Shown here: piece by piece, positions 7,119-15,246 of the stretch
How the letters are laid out: each line of letters opens with the position of its first letter
Numbering within the stretch: the stretch's first letter is position 1
Position numbers and translations under genes: made by a program
The notes under the pieces: generated by a model
Told to the model about the DNA's origin: nothing
The model's database searches: none
Seen by the model: only the letters and a program-made list of their open reading frames with translations
NCBI GenBank assembly: GCA_032251515.1
Contig: JAVVDU010000042.1
Location: 1-19,764 of the forward strand
Length of the DNA: 19,764 nucleotides
Direction of reading: 5' to 3'
Origin: Carthagonibacter sp032251515
GTDB taxonomy: Bacteria > Gemmatimonadota > Gemmatimonadetes > Palauibacterales > Palauibacteraceae

Positions 7119-8258
7119 TCAGGCGGCCTGCGACTCCAGCGGATCGAATCCCGGGGTGATCTTCTTGTCGGTCCCCAGGAAGATGAAGTGGTCGAAGTAG
7201 TAGTGGACGAGCAGGAAGCTCAGCACCACGCTGTAGAACGCGAAGTAGTGCTGGTCGGACATGATCTGCCCGTGGAACAACGAGCCCATGGCGTGCCCGC
7301 TCTGGAACGCGCCCAGCTTCACCACCAGCGCGAGCACCGACAGGAACAGCACGCCCGCCCCGACCGTGAAGGCGAGGCAGAGGCCGTACAGCTTCCAGCC
7401 GCGCGACGAGACCTTCTTCACGACATCCGACCCGATGAAGCCGCGCTCCCCGCGCAGGCGGTTCAGGTACAGGACGATCGCCAGGTACTGGAAGGAGTGC
7501 CACACGTTCAGCCCCTGGAACGCCACGTCCAGGTTGTCGAGCGTGGGCGTCCACGCGAACAGCCCCGCCGCGATCACCAGGTGCAGCGTCTTCGGCCCGT
7601 GCAGGCGTCCTGCCCGCCATTCGAGGAACGTCTTCACCACGAAGGCGGCGGCGAAGGTGAGGAACACCACCCACACCGCGGTCGGGATCCACTCCACCCG
7701 CAGGAAGTCCGGGAACAGGAGGACCCGCCCGCCCGTCTCGAACTCGCTGTGGATCAGCTTGCCCGAGGCGATCGGGTACAGGGAGGTGAGCAGGAGCCCG
7801 TAGTCGATCACCCGGCCCGTCCAGTTCCACCCGAAGGGCGACTTCATGCGGTAGCTGTCCGCCACGAACGCCGCCTGGTGGATCACGTGCACCGAGGCCC
7901 AGAAGAAGAAGATCGTCACCAGGAGGGTCAGGTTCCAGATCGCCAGCGACACGATGATGAGCGGCAGCAGGAGCGCCCCGCGCGTGTAGCGTGGGTAGCG
8001 AGCCCGGAAGTCCGGCTCCATCACCGTCATCGTGTAGGTGGCGAACAGGTGCGGCCCTCCGATCGCCATGGTCACGAGCAGGTCCACGAAGATCGTGCTG
8101 CGCCCGGCCAGCGCGTGGCTGATGTGGGGCATGACGGCGAGCGCCGCGGAGAGCGTGATGAAGGCGAGATCGTAGAACGGGCCGATGAGCCAGATCCCGC
8201 GCTTCGAGACCGCCCCGGTCCCTGCCGGGCCGGGCAGCGTTCCGGCGAGCGTGTGCAT
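7119..8258 (-). CDS. His-rich polytopic membrane protein of unknown function
   Basis: 379 residues with roughly nine or ten hydrophobic segments and no signal peptide; I do not recognise the family with certainty. Histidines and acidic residues recur at membrane-segment ends: IGGPHLFATYT (H70), ASVHVIHQAAF (H124, H127), NVWHSFQYL (H254), SDQHYFAFYS (H337) and VHYYFDHFIF (H352, H357). This spacing could coordinate haem or a di-metal centre, as in Brp/Blh-type carotenoid oxygenases or membrane desaturases, but no diagnostic box of those families is complete. Start is ATG at 8258 with AGAGGA ahead. It sits between a haem-binding protein and SCO/CtaG on the same strand (gaps on both sides), hinting at a link to respiration. 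Confidence 0.85.
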   Translation of the reverse strand: MHTLAGTLPGPAGTGAVSKRGIWLIGPFYDLAFITLSAALAVMPHISHALAGRSTIFVDLLVTMAIGGPHLFATYTMTVMEPDFRARYPRYTRGALLLPLIIVSLAIWNLTLLVTIFFFWASVHVIHQAAFVADSYRMKSPFGWNWTGRVIDYGLLLTSLYPIASGKLIHSEFETGGRVLLFPDFLRVEWIPTAVWVVFLTFAAAFVVKTFLEWRAGRLHGPKTLHLVIAAGLFAWTPTLDNLDVAFQGLNVWHSFQYLAIVLYLNRLRGERGFIGSDVVKKVSSRGWKLYGLCLAFTVGAGVLFLSVLALVVKLGAFQSGHAMGSLFHGQIMSDQHYFAFYSVVLSFLLVHYYFDHFIFLGTDKKITPGFDPLESQAA

Positions 8259-8399
8259 GGGCTTCCTCTTGTCTCGTCGTACGGCGATCCGGACCGGCCG
8301 CGGCCCCGACTCATGGACCGTCGCGCCCCGCCGGAGCGGCCGGCGCAGCGCACTGGAAGGGCGGGAATCTAGGGCGCCGGCCTTCCGTCGGCGACCGCG

Positions 8400-8499
8400 N
8401 NNNNNNNNNNNNNNNNNNNNNNNNNNNNNNNNNNNNNNNNNNNNNNNNNNNNNNNNNNNNNNNNNNNNNNNNNNNNNNNNNNNNNNNNNNNNNNNNNNN
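8400..8499. other. Assembly gap (100 N)
   Basis: 100 N. It removes most of the haem-binding-domain gene (minus strand). The 141 bases between the gap and the membrane protein start (8259-8399) hold no gene that I can see and may include its promoter. Confidence 0.98.
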
Positions 8500-8599
8500 T
8501 GCCGGTGACCGGCGGGTTCGCGCGGTCCACGGGGACGAACTGCGCGACGACCAGCGCCGCCGCGAGGCCCCCGAGCGTCCACTTCAATGCCGTCTTCAC
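8500..8599 (-). CDS. Haem-binding-domain protein, N-terminal fragment (PF14376-like)
   Basis: Only the first 33 residues are visible before the gap. They form one N-terminal membrane helix (KWTLGGLAAALVVAQF) followed by VPVDRANPPVTG. That segment matches the start of Haem_bd (PF14376) proteins, where QFxPVDRxNPP precedes the CxxCH haem site. The haem site itself would be in the gap and cannot be confirmed. Start is GTG at 8599 with GAGGAG ahead, overlapping the sufE stop as GTGA, so translation is coupled to sufE. Likely a membrane-anchored periplasmic c-type haem protein. Confidence 0.7.
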
Positions 8600-9063
8600 G
8601 TCTCCGTCTCCTCGGATCGGGGACCGCCGGCGCCGTCGTCCCGGCGCGCCTCCACCTGCCGCTTCAGCCGCGCGAGGATCGCACCCATGCCGCGGAGCCG
8701 CAGGGCCGAGACGACCTCTCCCAGCCCCATGCCGCGGTAGAAGTCGGGCGGCACCGCGAGCACCGCGTCGGCCGTCTCGCCCTCCAGGCCCTCGCGCAGG
8801 ATCCCGGCGAAGCCGCGCACCGTGGGCGTCTCCGGCGGGCAGTCGAACCACACGTGCACCGCGCCGTCGCCGTCCACCTCCGCCGCGAGGAAGAACGGCG
8901 TCTGGCACTCGTGCACCTGTTCGAGCAGCCCCCGGTCGTTCGCGTAGCGCTCCGGCAGGGGCGGCACCCGGTTCGCGAAGCCGAGCAGGGCCTGGACGCG
9001 CAGCTCGCGCGGGGCGGCGGCGAACTGGTCCACGATCTCCTGCAGCCGGTCGGGCAGGGGCAC
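8596..9063 (-). CDS. sufE: SufE-family sulfur acceptor protein
   Basis: 155-residue cytoplasmic protein that accepts persulfide sulfur from a cysteine desulfurase and stimulates Fe-S cluster assembly. The fold signature is complete: DRLQEIVDQFAAAP at the N-terminus, LLGFANRVPPLPERY, then the active Cys C53 in VHECQTPFF (equivalent to the GCQS loop), and a helical C-terminus. The last 15 or so residues are a charged extension. Start is GTG at 9063, with GGAGAG about nine bases upstream. It is divergent from the sulfurtransferase at 9175, with 111 bases between them. No SufS or other suf genes are visible. Confidence 0.9.
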   Translation of the reverse strand: MPLPDRLQEIVDQFAAAPRELRVQALLGFANRVPPLPERYANDRGLLEQVHECQTPFFLAAEVDGDGAVHVWFDCPPETPTVRGFAGILREGLEGETADAVLAVPPDFYRGMGLGEVVSALRLRGMGAILARLKRQVEARRDDGAGGPRSEETET

Positions 9064-9084
9064 GGCAGTATCTCTCCGTCGGGG

Positions 9085-9113
9085 TTCAAGTCCTCGTCGT
9101 TTCCGGTTACGAT
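9085..9113 (+). promoter_or_regulatory. Possible sigma70-type promoter of the sulfurtransferase gene
   Basis: TTCAAG at 9085-9090 and TACGAT at 9108-9113 are separated by 17 bases. They lie in the only non-coding stretch between the divergent sufE and sulfurtransferase genes. The match is moderate (3/6 and 4/6), so this is a suggestion only. Confidence 0.3.
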
Positions 9114-9174
9114 GGGACGGAAGGAAGGCCGCGGCAACGCGGCGACGCGCGACCGATGCGGAAGGAAGGGAACG

Positions 9175-10050
9175 ATGAGCGGAGACCCGGGGCCGGGCGA
9201 GAAGATCCGGCGCTACGCGAACCCGGACGTGCTGGTGTCGACCGACTGGGTGCAGGCGCACCTGGACGACTCGTCCATCGTGATCGTCGAGTCGGACGAG
9301 GACGTCCTGCTGTACGACACCGGCCACGTCCCCGGGGCGGTCAAGATCGACTGGCACATGGACCTCAACGACCCGGTGGTCCGGGACTACCTGCGCGGCG
9401 AGGGCTTCGCGGAGCTGATGTCGCGCAAGGGAATCTCGCGCGACCACACGGTCGTGTTCTACGGCGACAACTCGAACTGGTGGGCCGCCTACGCGCTGTG
9501 GGTGTTCACGCTGTTCGGGCACCCGTCGATGAAGCTGATGGACGGCGGCCGCTCGAAGTGGTTGGCCGAGGACCGGCCGCTGACCACCGACGTGCCGGAG
9601 CGTCCCCGCACCGAGTACCCGGTGGTGGAGCGGAACGACGGGCCGATCCGCGCGTTCCGCGACGACGTGATGGCGCACGTGCGGGCCGGCAAGGCGCTGA
9701 TCGACGTTCGCTCGCCCCAGGAGTACAGCGGCGAGCTGCTCCACATGCCGGACTACCCGCAGGAGGGGGCGCTGCGCGGCGGCCACATCCCCGGCGCCCG
9801 CAGCGTGCCCTGGAAGCGGGCCGCCAACGACGACGGCAGCTTCCGTCCCGTCGAGGAGCTGAAGCAGATCTACCTCGAGGAGCTCGGCCTCGACCCGGGC
9901 CGCGAGGTGGTGGCCTACTGCCGGATCGGCGAACGCTCCAGCCACACCTGGTTCGTGCTCACCCACCTGCTCGGGTTTCCGAACGTGCGGAACTACGACG
10001 GCTCGTGGACGGAGTGGGGCAACCTCGTGGGCGCGCCGATCGAGAAGTAG
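9175..10050 (+). CDS. Two-domain rhodanese-type sulfurtransferase (thiosulfate sulfurtransferase)
   Basis: 291-residue cytoplasmic tandem rhodanese. The N-terminal domain (about 19-145) lacks the catalytic Cys: the equivalent loop reads FYGDNSNWWAAY. The C-terminal domain (about 160-285) carries the active loop C249-R-I-G-E-R followed by SSHTWFVL, which is the CysA2/SseA-type actinobacterial and related pattern. Other family marks are DTGHVPGAVKIDW, GGRSKW, ALIDVRSPQEYSG and GGHIPGARSVPW. Start is ATG at 9175 with GGAAGG upstream. Divergence from sufE suggests joint control of sulfur transfer. The in vivo donor may be thiosulfate or another persulfide source; the family does not settle this. 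Confidence 0.94.
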   Translation: MSGDPGPGEKIRRYANPDVLVSTDWVQAHLDDSSIVIVESDEDVLLYDTGHVPGAVKIDWHMDLNDPVVRDYLRGEGFAELMSRKGISRDHTVVFYGDNSNWWAAYALWVFTLFGHPSMKLMDGGRSKWLAEDRPLTTDVPERPRTEYPVVERNDGPIRAFRDDVMAHVRAGKALIDVRSPQEYSGELLHMPDYPQEGALRGGHIPGARSVPWKRAANDDGSFRPVEELKQIYLEELGLDPGREVVAYCRIGERSSHTWFVLTHLLGFPNVRNYDGSWTEWGNLVGAPIEK

Positions 10051-10053
10051 CGG

Positions 10054-10153
10054 NNNNNNNNNNNNNNNNNNNNNNNNNNNNNNNNNNNNNNNNNNNNNNN
10101 NNNNNNNNNNNNNNNNNNNNNNNNNNNNNNNNNNNNNNNNNNNNNNNNNNNNN
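10054..10153. other. Assembly gap (100 N)
   Basis: 100 N starting three bases after the sulfurtransferase stop. It removes the 3' part of the minus-strand membrane protein gene on its right. Confidence 0.98.
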
Positions 10154-10548
10154 GCGAGCGCCAGGATCGCGAGCGTGTCCCCGGTCCGCGCCGGCGGCCC
10201 GACCGTCCGGTTCACCACCCGCAGGGCCAGCAGGACGAGGAAGACGGCGGCGAACCGGGGCGTCCCGAGGCCCGACACGGCCACCAGGCCGAGCAGCGCC
10301 GCCGCGAACGCCGCGAGGTCGCGATCCGGATCGAGCTCGCGGGCCAGCGCCCAGGCGAGGAAGACCGACACGCCGGCCACCAGCCCCTCGCCGAGTGCCG
10401 CCGCGGCCCCGGCATCGCCGCGCCCCGCCAGCAGGACCACCGCCGCCGTGCCGGCCGCCGCCAGGGCCGCGAGCGCCGCGATGGCGCGGTTCGTCGGCCA
10501 GGCCGGGTCCACGGGACGGGCGATCGAGGTGAAACGAGTCAGGTCCAT
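10154..10548 (-). CDS. Unknown integral membrane protein, C-terminus lost in gap
   Basis: 131 visible residues, starting at ATG 10548 and running into the gap. There are about three hydrophobic stretches (about 22-41, 54-70 and 78-112) with short polar links such as ARELDPDRD. The ribosome binding site is weak (GAGGG). I do not recognise a family. It is divergent from the MscS gene, with 108 bases between the starts, a stretch in which I see no convincing promoter. The gene could be an accessory membrane enzyme or part of a carotenoid or lipid pathway, but nothing visible supports any choice. Confidence 0.6.
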
Positions 10549-10656
10549 GGGCGCCGGCCCTCGGTGGCGGAGGCGGGGGCGACCGCGCTAATCTGGCGGC
10601 ATCAGTCGGGGCGGCGCGCCGCGCCCGGCTCCGCGCCTCGCGTTCCCGGGAAAGCT

Positions 10657-11790
10657 ATGCCTGCGAGATCCAGCCCGCGATTCCGCTCCGCCCGCGCCGC
10701 GACGGGAACGGTCGCGGCGGTGCTGCTGCTCCTGCCGCTGGTCGTCGCGGCGTGCAGTCAGCCCGGCGGCCCGGGCGGGGCCGGAGCGGAGAGCGCGAGC
10801 GGGACGGCGGCGCCGGCGACGGCGCCCGCCGCTGAACCGGGCGGCGCGGAAGCGGCCGGCTCCGCGACCGGCGCGGTCGGGGCCACGGCGCAGGCGCTGC
10901 GCGAGGCGATCGGGGGCGGGGAGCAGGACGCGGCCGGCGGGCAGCAGCAGACGGCGACCGGCGGCCAGGAATCGGGCGCGCTCGAGCAGGCCGGGCAGCG
11001 GCTCCAGAACCTCACGCTGCGCATCCTCGCCGCGATCCTCCTCCTCGTCCTCACGCAGATGGCGGTCAGCGGCCTCGTGTGGCTGCTCGACCGGCTGGCC
11101 GAGCGCAGCGCCGAGCGCCGCCTGTTCTTCAAGCGACTCGCCCCGATCCTGCGGGTCGTCCTGTGGACGATCGCCATCGTGTTCGTGGTGCGCGTCGTGT
11201 TCGACCTTGGGCGCGAGGAGCTGATCGCGGCGGGCGCGGCGGCCGGCGTGGCGGTGGGCTTCGCGGCGCAGGACATCCTCAAGAACATCTTCGGCGGGCT
11301 GGTCATCATCCTCGACCAGCCGTTCCAGGTGGGCGACAAGGTGGAGATCGGGGAGACGTACGGAGAGGTCGTGTCGATCGGCCTGCGCTCCACGCGCATC
11401 ACCACGCCGGACGACTCCACCGTGTCCGTGCCGAACGCGCGGATCGTGGAGTCGCAGGTCTCGAACGCGAACACGGGGGCGCTCGACTGCCAGGTGGTGG
11501 TCGAGCTGTTCCTGCCAGGCTGGGCCGACGAGGCGCGGGCCAAGCGCATCGCCCACGAGGCCGCCGCCACCTCGAAGTACATCTACCTGAAGAAGCCCAT
11601 CGTCGTGCTGGTGAAGGAGGAGTTCCACACCACGTTCGTCACCAGGCTGAAGGTGAAGGCGTACGTGCTGGACGCCCGCTTCGAGTTCCAGTTCGCCAGC
11701 GACGTGACGGAGCGGGCGCGGGCCGGGTTCCGGGAGGCCGGCCTGCTGCCGCCGTGGCACGGGGCGCAGGCGTGGCTCGACTTTCCCGGG
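10657..11790 (+). CDS. MscS-family mechanosensitive channel with lipoprotein-like N-terminus (3' end in gap)
   Basis: 378 visible residues. Residues 1-32 form a basic n-region and hydrophobic core ending in V-A-A-C33, a good lipobox. Then comes a low-complexity Ala/Gly/Gln/Pro stretch to about 105. Membrane helices follow at about 120-145 and 163-183. The pore helix and beta domain are typical of MscS: AAGAAAGVAVGFAAQDILKN (191-210), then FGGLVIILDQPFQVGDKVEIG and the SVPNARIVESQVSN motif. Small-conductance channels release solutes on osmotic downshock. The ATG at 10657 has only a weak purine stretch (GGGAAAG) ahead, but no better start gives a signal peptide. The stop lies in the gap. The next gene (giant ATPase) is on the same strand. 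Confidence 0.9.
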
Positions 11791-11890
11791 NNNNNNNNNN
11801 NNNNNNNNNNNNNNNNNNNNNNNNNNNNNNNNNNNNNNNNNNNNNNNNNNNNNNNNNNNNNNNNNNNNNNNNNNNNNNNNNNNNNNNNNN
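11791..11890. other. Assembly gap (100 N)
   Basis: 100 N between the MscS-type channel and the giant ATPase. Both genes are cut by it (3' end of one, 5' end of the other), so they may be immediate neighbours in one operon. Confidence 0.98.
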
Positions 11891-14800
11891 GCCTTGCTCC
11901 GCCGGCTCCCGGACGCGGTGGGCCAGCGGGTGGACCGGGCCTGCGATGCCGCGGGCAGTCGTATCGCCGCCTCGGTCACCGCGCCGCTGCAGGAGGCGCT
12001 GGAGGCCGCCTGCGCGGCGCACGCCCGGGCCATCGCGGGCCTCGAGCCGGACGGGCCGCCGCCGGCCGACCGGCGGGCGGCCCGGGAGGCGGCCGAACGC
12101 TGCCGGCTGGCGATTCACCAGGAGGTCCTCGAGCCGCTGGCCGGGCGGCTGCGCGAGGCGGCGCCCGGCGAGGCGCTGGAGGCGGCGTTCGAGGAGCTGC
12201 TGGGCCGGCTCGCCGGACTGGACCGCGGCCTGCCGGCCCGCGTGGAGGCGACCGAGGCGCCCGAGGTGTTCGACCCGGAGCCGGCCGACGGGCCGCTGCG
12301 AGCGGCGCGGAAGACCCTCGCCCGGGGCCGGCGCCGCCTCGCGTCGGGACGCGCGCGGACCCGCGAGGTGCCGCTCGGCGCGCTGCTCGACTTCCACCTG
12401 CGCGCCCGCCTGCCGGCCGCGCTCGCTCCCCTTCGCGAGGAATCTCGGCAGGCCGCCGCCCTTCCCCTGGCCCGACTGGAGACGGCCGTGACGGCCTGGC
12501 GCACCGCCGCCCTGGGGGCCGAGGCACGGCTGGAGTCGCCGGCCGACCGCGTGCCGGAAGATCTCGCGCCGGCGCCGGACGGCGGGACCGGCGAGGAGGC
12601 TGCCGCCACCGCCGGACTCGCGGGCGAGCTGCTGGGCGTGGAACCGGCGGCCGGGAGGGCGGCGACCGCGGAGGGCGCGGACGGGGACGGGCCGAGCCCG
12701 GTCGACGAACTCGCGGCGGCGGGCGAGGCCGCACGGGCCCTCGGGGCGGCGCTGCAGGCCGCGCGCGACGCGCTGGCGGCGGGCGCGCCCGAGCGGGGGC
12801 CGCGGGAAGCCGCCGCCGCCGCGGGCGACGCCCTGCGGCGGGACCTCGCGCGCGCCGGCACGTGGCTCCTGCCCGAGAAGGCACGGGGACCGCGGGCCGC
12901 GGCCCGCGAGCGGGCCCGGGCCACCGCGGCGGCGGGACACGGCGGGCGGGACCCCGGGCGGGTGGCGGCGGCGTGGCGGTCGTGGCACGGCGAGGCGGAG
13001 CGGCGGATCGCGCTCGAGCTGGCGGCGCTGCGGAACTGGAAGGTGATCGGCACGATCGAGGCCGACCACGTGTCGTCGCTGGCCGGGCGCGCCGTGTCGC
13101 CCCTGCTGACCGCGGCGCGCGCGGCGGCCGGCGAGCTGCGGCGCGCCGCGGAGCGGCTGGAGGCGGCGGAGCGGCCGGACCCGGACCTCGTGGAGGAGGT
13201 GCACACCGCCCTGCGCGCCGCCCTGCGCGAAGACCTTCTCGACCGGCTGGAGACGGCCCCGCCGGGCGCCATCGTGCGGGCCGAGGCCGACCGCGTCGCC
13301 GACCGGATGGTCGCGGCGAACCACGCCCTCCCGGAGTCGGTGGAGGTACACCCGCTCCCCGCTCCGGACGGGCCGGTGGACCCGTTCGCGCCCGTCCGCA
13401 CGCTGCGCCCGCGCGAGGCGGCCGAGCAGGCGCGGGACGCGTTCCTGGTGGAGCGCCTGCGCACGGCGGCCGAGCCGCTCGCTGCCGCCCTTGATGAGGC
13501 CGCGGCGGCGGCGCGCGACGCAGTGGACGCCGTGGAGTACGGGTTCGACGCGGCGGAGCGCGAGGGCGAGGATCCCGGCGCGGCCGGCGAGCTGCTGCGC
13601 CACGCCCTGGCGGCGGGGGCGGATGGCATGGAGCGGCTGGCGCCCCCCCTGCGCGCCGCGCTGGCGGAGTTCGCGCGCGCCGCCGCCGCCCCGTACGCCG
13701 GGGCCCGCGCCCCCCTGCTCGAGCGGCTGGCGGCGGAGCCGGGCGTGCAGGAGCAGCTCGCCGGCGTCGGGAGCCGGTTGCGGGGCCGGATCGCCGCCCT
13801 GCGGGGCCGGATCGCCGAGCGGGTGGCGCGGGCCACCGGGCGGCTCGCCGCGGCGGCCCGCACGGCGCGCGAGCGGGTGCGCCGATGGCTGCACCTCGGC
13901 GCGCACGCCGTGGGGCCGGGAGACATCGAGGCGGACGCCGGCGTGGAGGACGCGATCGGGGCGGTGGCCGGCGTGGGCCGGCTGCTCGGCCGGGCGCCGC
14001 TCGTCTACCAGCGCCTGTTCACGCTGCGCCCGCTGCCCGGACCCGACCTGCTGGTGGGCCGCGCCGAGGAACTGGACACGGCGCGCCGCCACCTGGAGCG
14101 GTGGCACGAGGGCCTCACCGACGCCCTCGTCGTCGTCGCCCCGCACGCCGGGGGCAAGACGAGCTTCCTGAACGCCGTGGAGAAGACGATCCTGGACGGC
14201 GAGGAGCCGGCCCGCGTCGTCCTGCAGGAGCGGATCGAGTCCGAGCGGGCGCTCGCCGCCCGGATCTCGGAGGCGCTCGCGCTCGACCCGCCCGCCTCCG
14301 ACCTCGGCGAGCTGGAGGCGGCGATCAGGGACGGGCGGGCCGGCGGCCCCCGCACCGTGTTCATCGAGAACCTGGAGCACCTGCTGCTCCGCGTGGTGGG
14401 CGGCGCGGCGCTCATCGAGCGGACCCTCACCTTCCTGTCGGCCACCGACGCGCGGATCCGCTGGATCGTCACCGTCACCGAGCACGGCTGGGAGTACGTC
14501 GAGCTCGCCCTCGAGTCGGTCGGCTCCCTGCCCCGTGTGCTGCGGCTGCACGCCCTGGGGCGCGACGAGATGGAGGAGGCCCTGCTGGCCCGCCATCGGC
14601 GCAGCGGGCTGGGCGTGCAGTTCGAGCCGCCGGAGAGCCCCGGCCCGCTGCTGGCACGCCGCCTGCGCCGGGCCGGCTCGGAGAAGGAGCGCCAGGCGGT
14701 GCTGCGCGGGGAGTGGTTCGACCGCCTGCAGCGGACCGCCGGCTGCCATCCCATCCTGGCGATCTTCTACTGGCTCCGCGCCGCCGACTTCGATGCAGCG

Positions 14801-15133
14801 CGCGAACTCCTGCACGTCCGGCCCCTCCGCCCGCTCGACTTCTCCTACATCCAGCGCCTCGACGGCCAGCAGGCCTTCGTCCTGAAGGCGCTGCTCCAGC
14901 ACACCACCCTGTGCCTGTCAGAGGCGGAGAGGGTCTTCGGGCTGGAGCCGTCCGAGTCGCACCGGACGTTCGAGTCGCTGGCCAACCTGCTCCTCATCGA
15001 GGAGGCCGGCGCGGCCCGCGAGGCGGACCGGATCGCGTTCGCGCGGATCACGCGGGAGGACCGCTACCGGGTGCGCCCGCTCCTCGTCCACCCGGTCACG
15101 CAGGCCCTGCGGGCGCGGCACATCCTGCACTGA
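11891..15133 (+). CDS. Giant helical protein with C-terminal P-loop (AAA/STAND-like) ATPase, family unknown
   Basis: 1080 visible residues; the start is in the gap. Numbering from the first visible codon, about 1-715 is almost entirely Ala/Arg/Glu/Leu helix, with coiled-coil character and no clear membrane segment. A linker with LVYQRLF leads into LLVGRAEEL (about 720), the entry motif of many AAA/STAND ATPases. Walker A is A-P-H-A-G-G-K-T with K756, in which the first Gly of the consensus is Ala. Walker B is T-V-F-I-E-N-L-E with E826. IRWIVTVTEHGWEYV is a plausible sensor-1 strand. The C-terminus (about 985-1075: LDGQQAFVLKALL, SHRTFESLANLLLIEE, VHPVTQALR) resembles a winged helix. The ATPase role is inferred. 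Cytosolic scaffold-type regulator is one reading. I found no effector domain (nuclease, protease or TIR). Confidence 0.8.
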   Translation, partial: ALLRRLPDAVGQRVDRACDAAGSRIAASVTAPLQEALEAACAAHARAIAGLEPDGPPPADRRAAREAAERCRLAIHQEVLEPLAGRLREAAPGEALEAAFEELLGRLAGLDRGLPARVEATEAPEVFDPEPADGPLRAARKTLARGRRRLASGRARTREVPLGALLDFHLRARLPAALAPLREESRQAAALPLARLETAVTAWRTAALGAEARLESPADRVPEDLAPAPDGGTGEEAAATAGLAGELLGVEPAAGRAATAEGADGDGPSPVDELAAAGEAARALGAALQAARDALAAGAPERGPREAAAAAGDALRRDLARAGTWLLPEKARGPRAAARERARATAAAGHGGRDPGRVAAAWRSWHGEAERRIALELAALRNWKVIGTIEADHVSSLAGRAVSPLLTAARAAAGELRRAAERLEAAERPDPDLVEEVHTALRAALREDLLDRLETAPPGAIVRAEADRVADRMVAANHALPESVEVHPLPAPDGPVDPFAPVRTLRPREAAEQARDAFLVERLRTAAEPLAAALDEAAAAARDAVDAVEYGFDAAEREGEDPGAAGELLRHALAAGADGMERLAPPLRAALAEFARAAAAPYAGARAPLLERLAAEPGVQEQLAGVGSRLRGRIAALRGRIAERVARATGRLAAAARTARERVRRWLHLGAHAVGPGDIEADAGVEDAIGAVAGVGRLLGRAPLVYQRLFTLRPLPGPDLLVGRAEELDTARRHLERWHEGLTDALVVVAPHAGGKTSFLNAVEKTILDGEEPARVVLQERIESERALAARISEALALDPPASDLGELEAAIRDGRAGGPRTVFIENLEHLLLRVVGGAALIERTLTFLSATDARIRWIVTVTEHGWEYVELALESVGSLPRVLRLHALGRDEMEEALLARHRRSGLGVQFEPPESPGPLLARRLRRAGSEKERQAVLRGEWFDRLQRTAGCHPILAIFYWLRAADFDAARELLHVRPLRPLDFSYIQRLDGQQAFVLKALLQHTTLCLSEAERVFGLEPSESHRTFESLANLLLIEEAGAAREADRIAFARITREDRYRVRPLLVHPVTQALRARHILH
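13779..13820 (+). repeat. 21-bp in-frame tandem duplication in the helical region
   Basis: Two adjacent 21-bp units (13779-13799 and 13800-13820) differ at two positions. They encode LRGRIAA-LRGRIAE, an exact seven-residue repeat, consistent with growth of the coiled coil by heptad duplication. Confidence 0.75.
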
Positions 15134-15146
15134 CGGTGCGGGGATC

Positions 15147-15246
15147 NNNNNNNNNNNNNNNNNNNNNNNNNNNNNNNNNNNNNNNNNNNNNNNNNNNNNN
15201 NNNNNNNNNNNNNNNNNNNNNNNNNNNNNNNNNNNNNNNNNNNNNN
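15147..15246. other. Assembly gap (100 N)
   Basis: 100 N starting 13 bases after the ATPase stop. It removes the C-terminal end of the convergent corA gene and any terminator between them. Confidence 0.98.

Noticed and set aside
11639..14902. Long minus-strand open frame opposite MscS and the giant ATPase
   Set aside because: It spans a gap, lacks recognisable motifs, and the plus frame carries the MscS signature and Walker motifs. It is a shadow frame.
11891..15133. Giant ATPase as an anti-phage STAND (Avs-like) defence protein
   Set aside because: No effector domain, sensor repeats or mobile or defence neighbours are visible, and the long helical region is N-terminal. The defence role is not supported.
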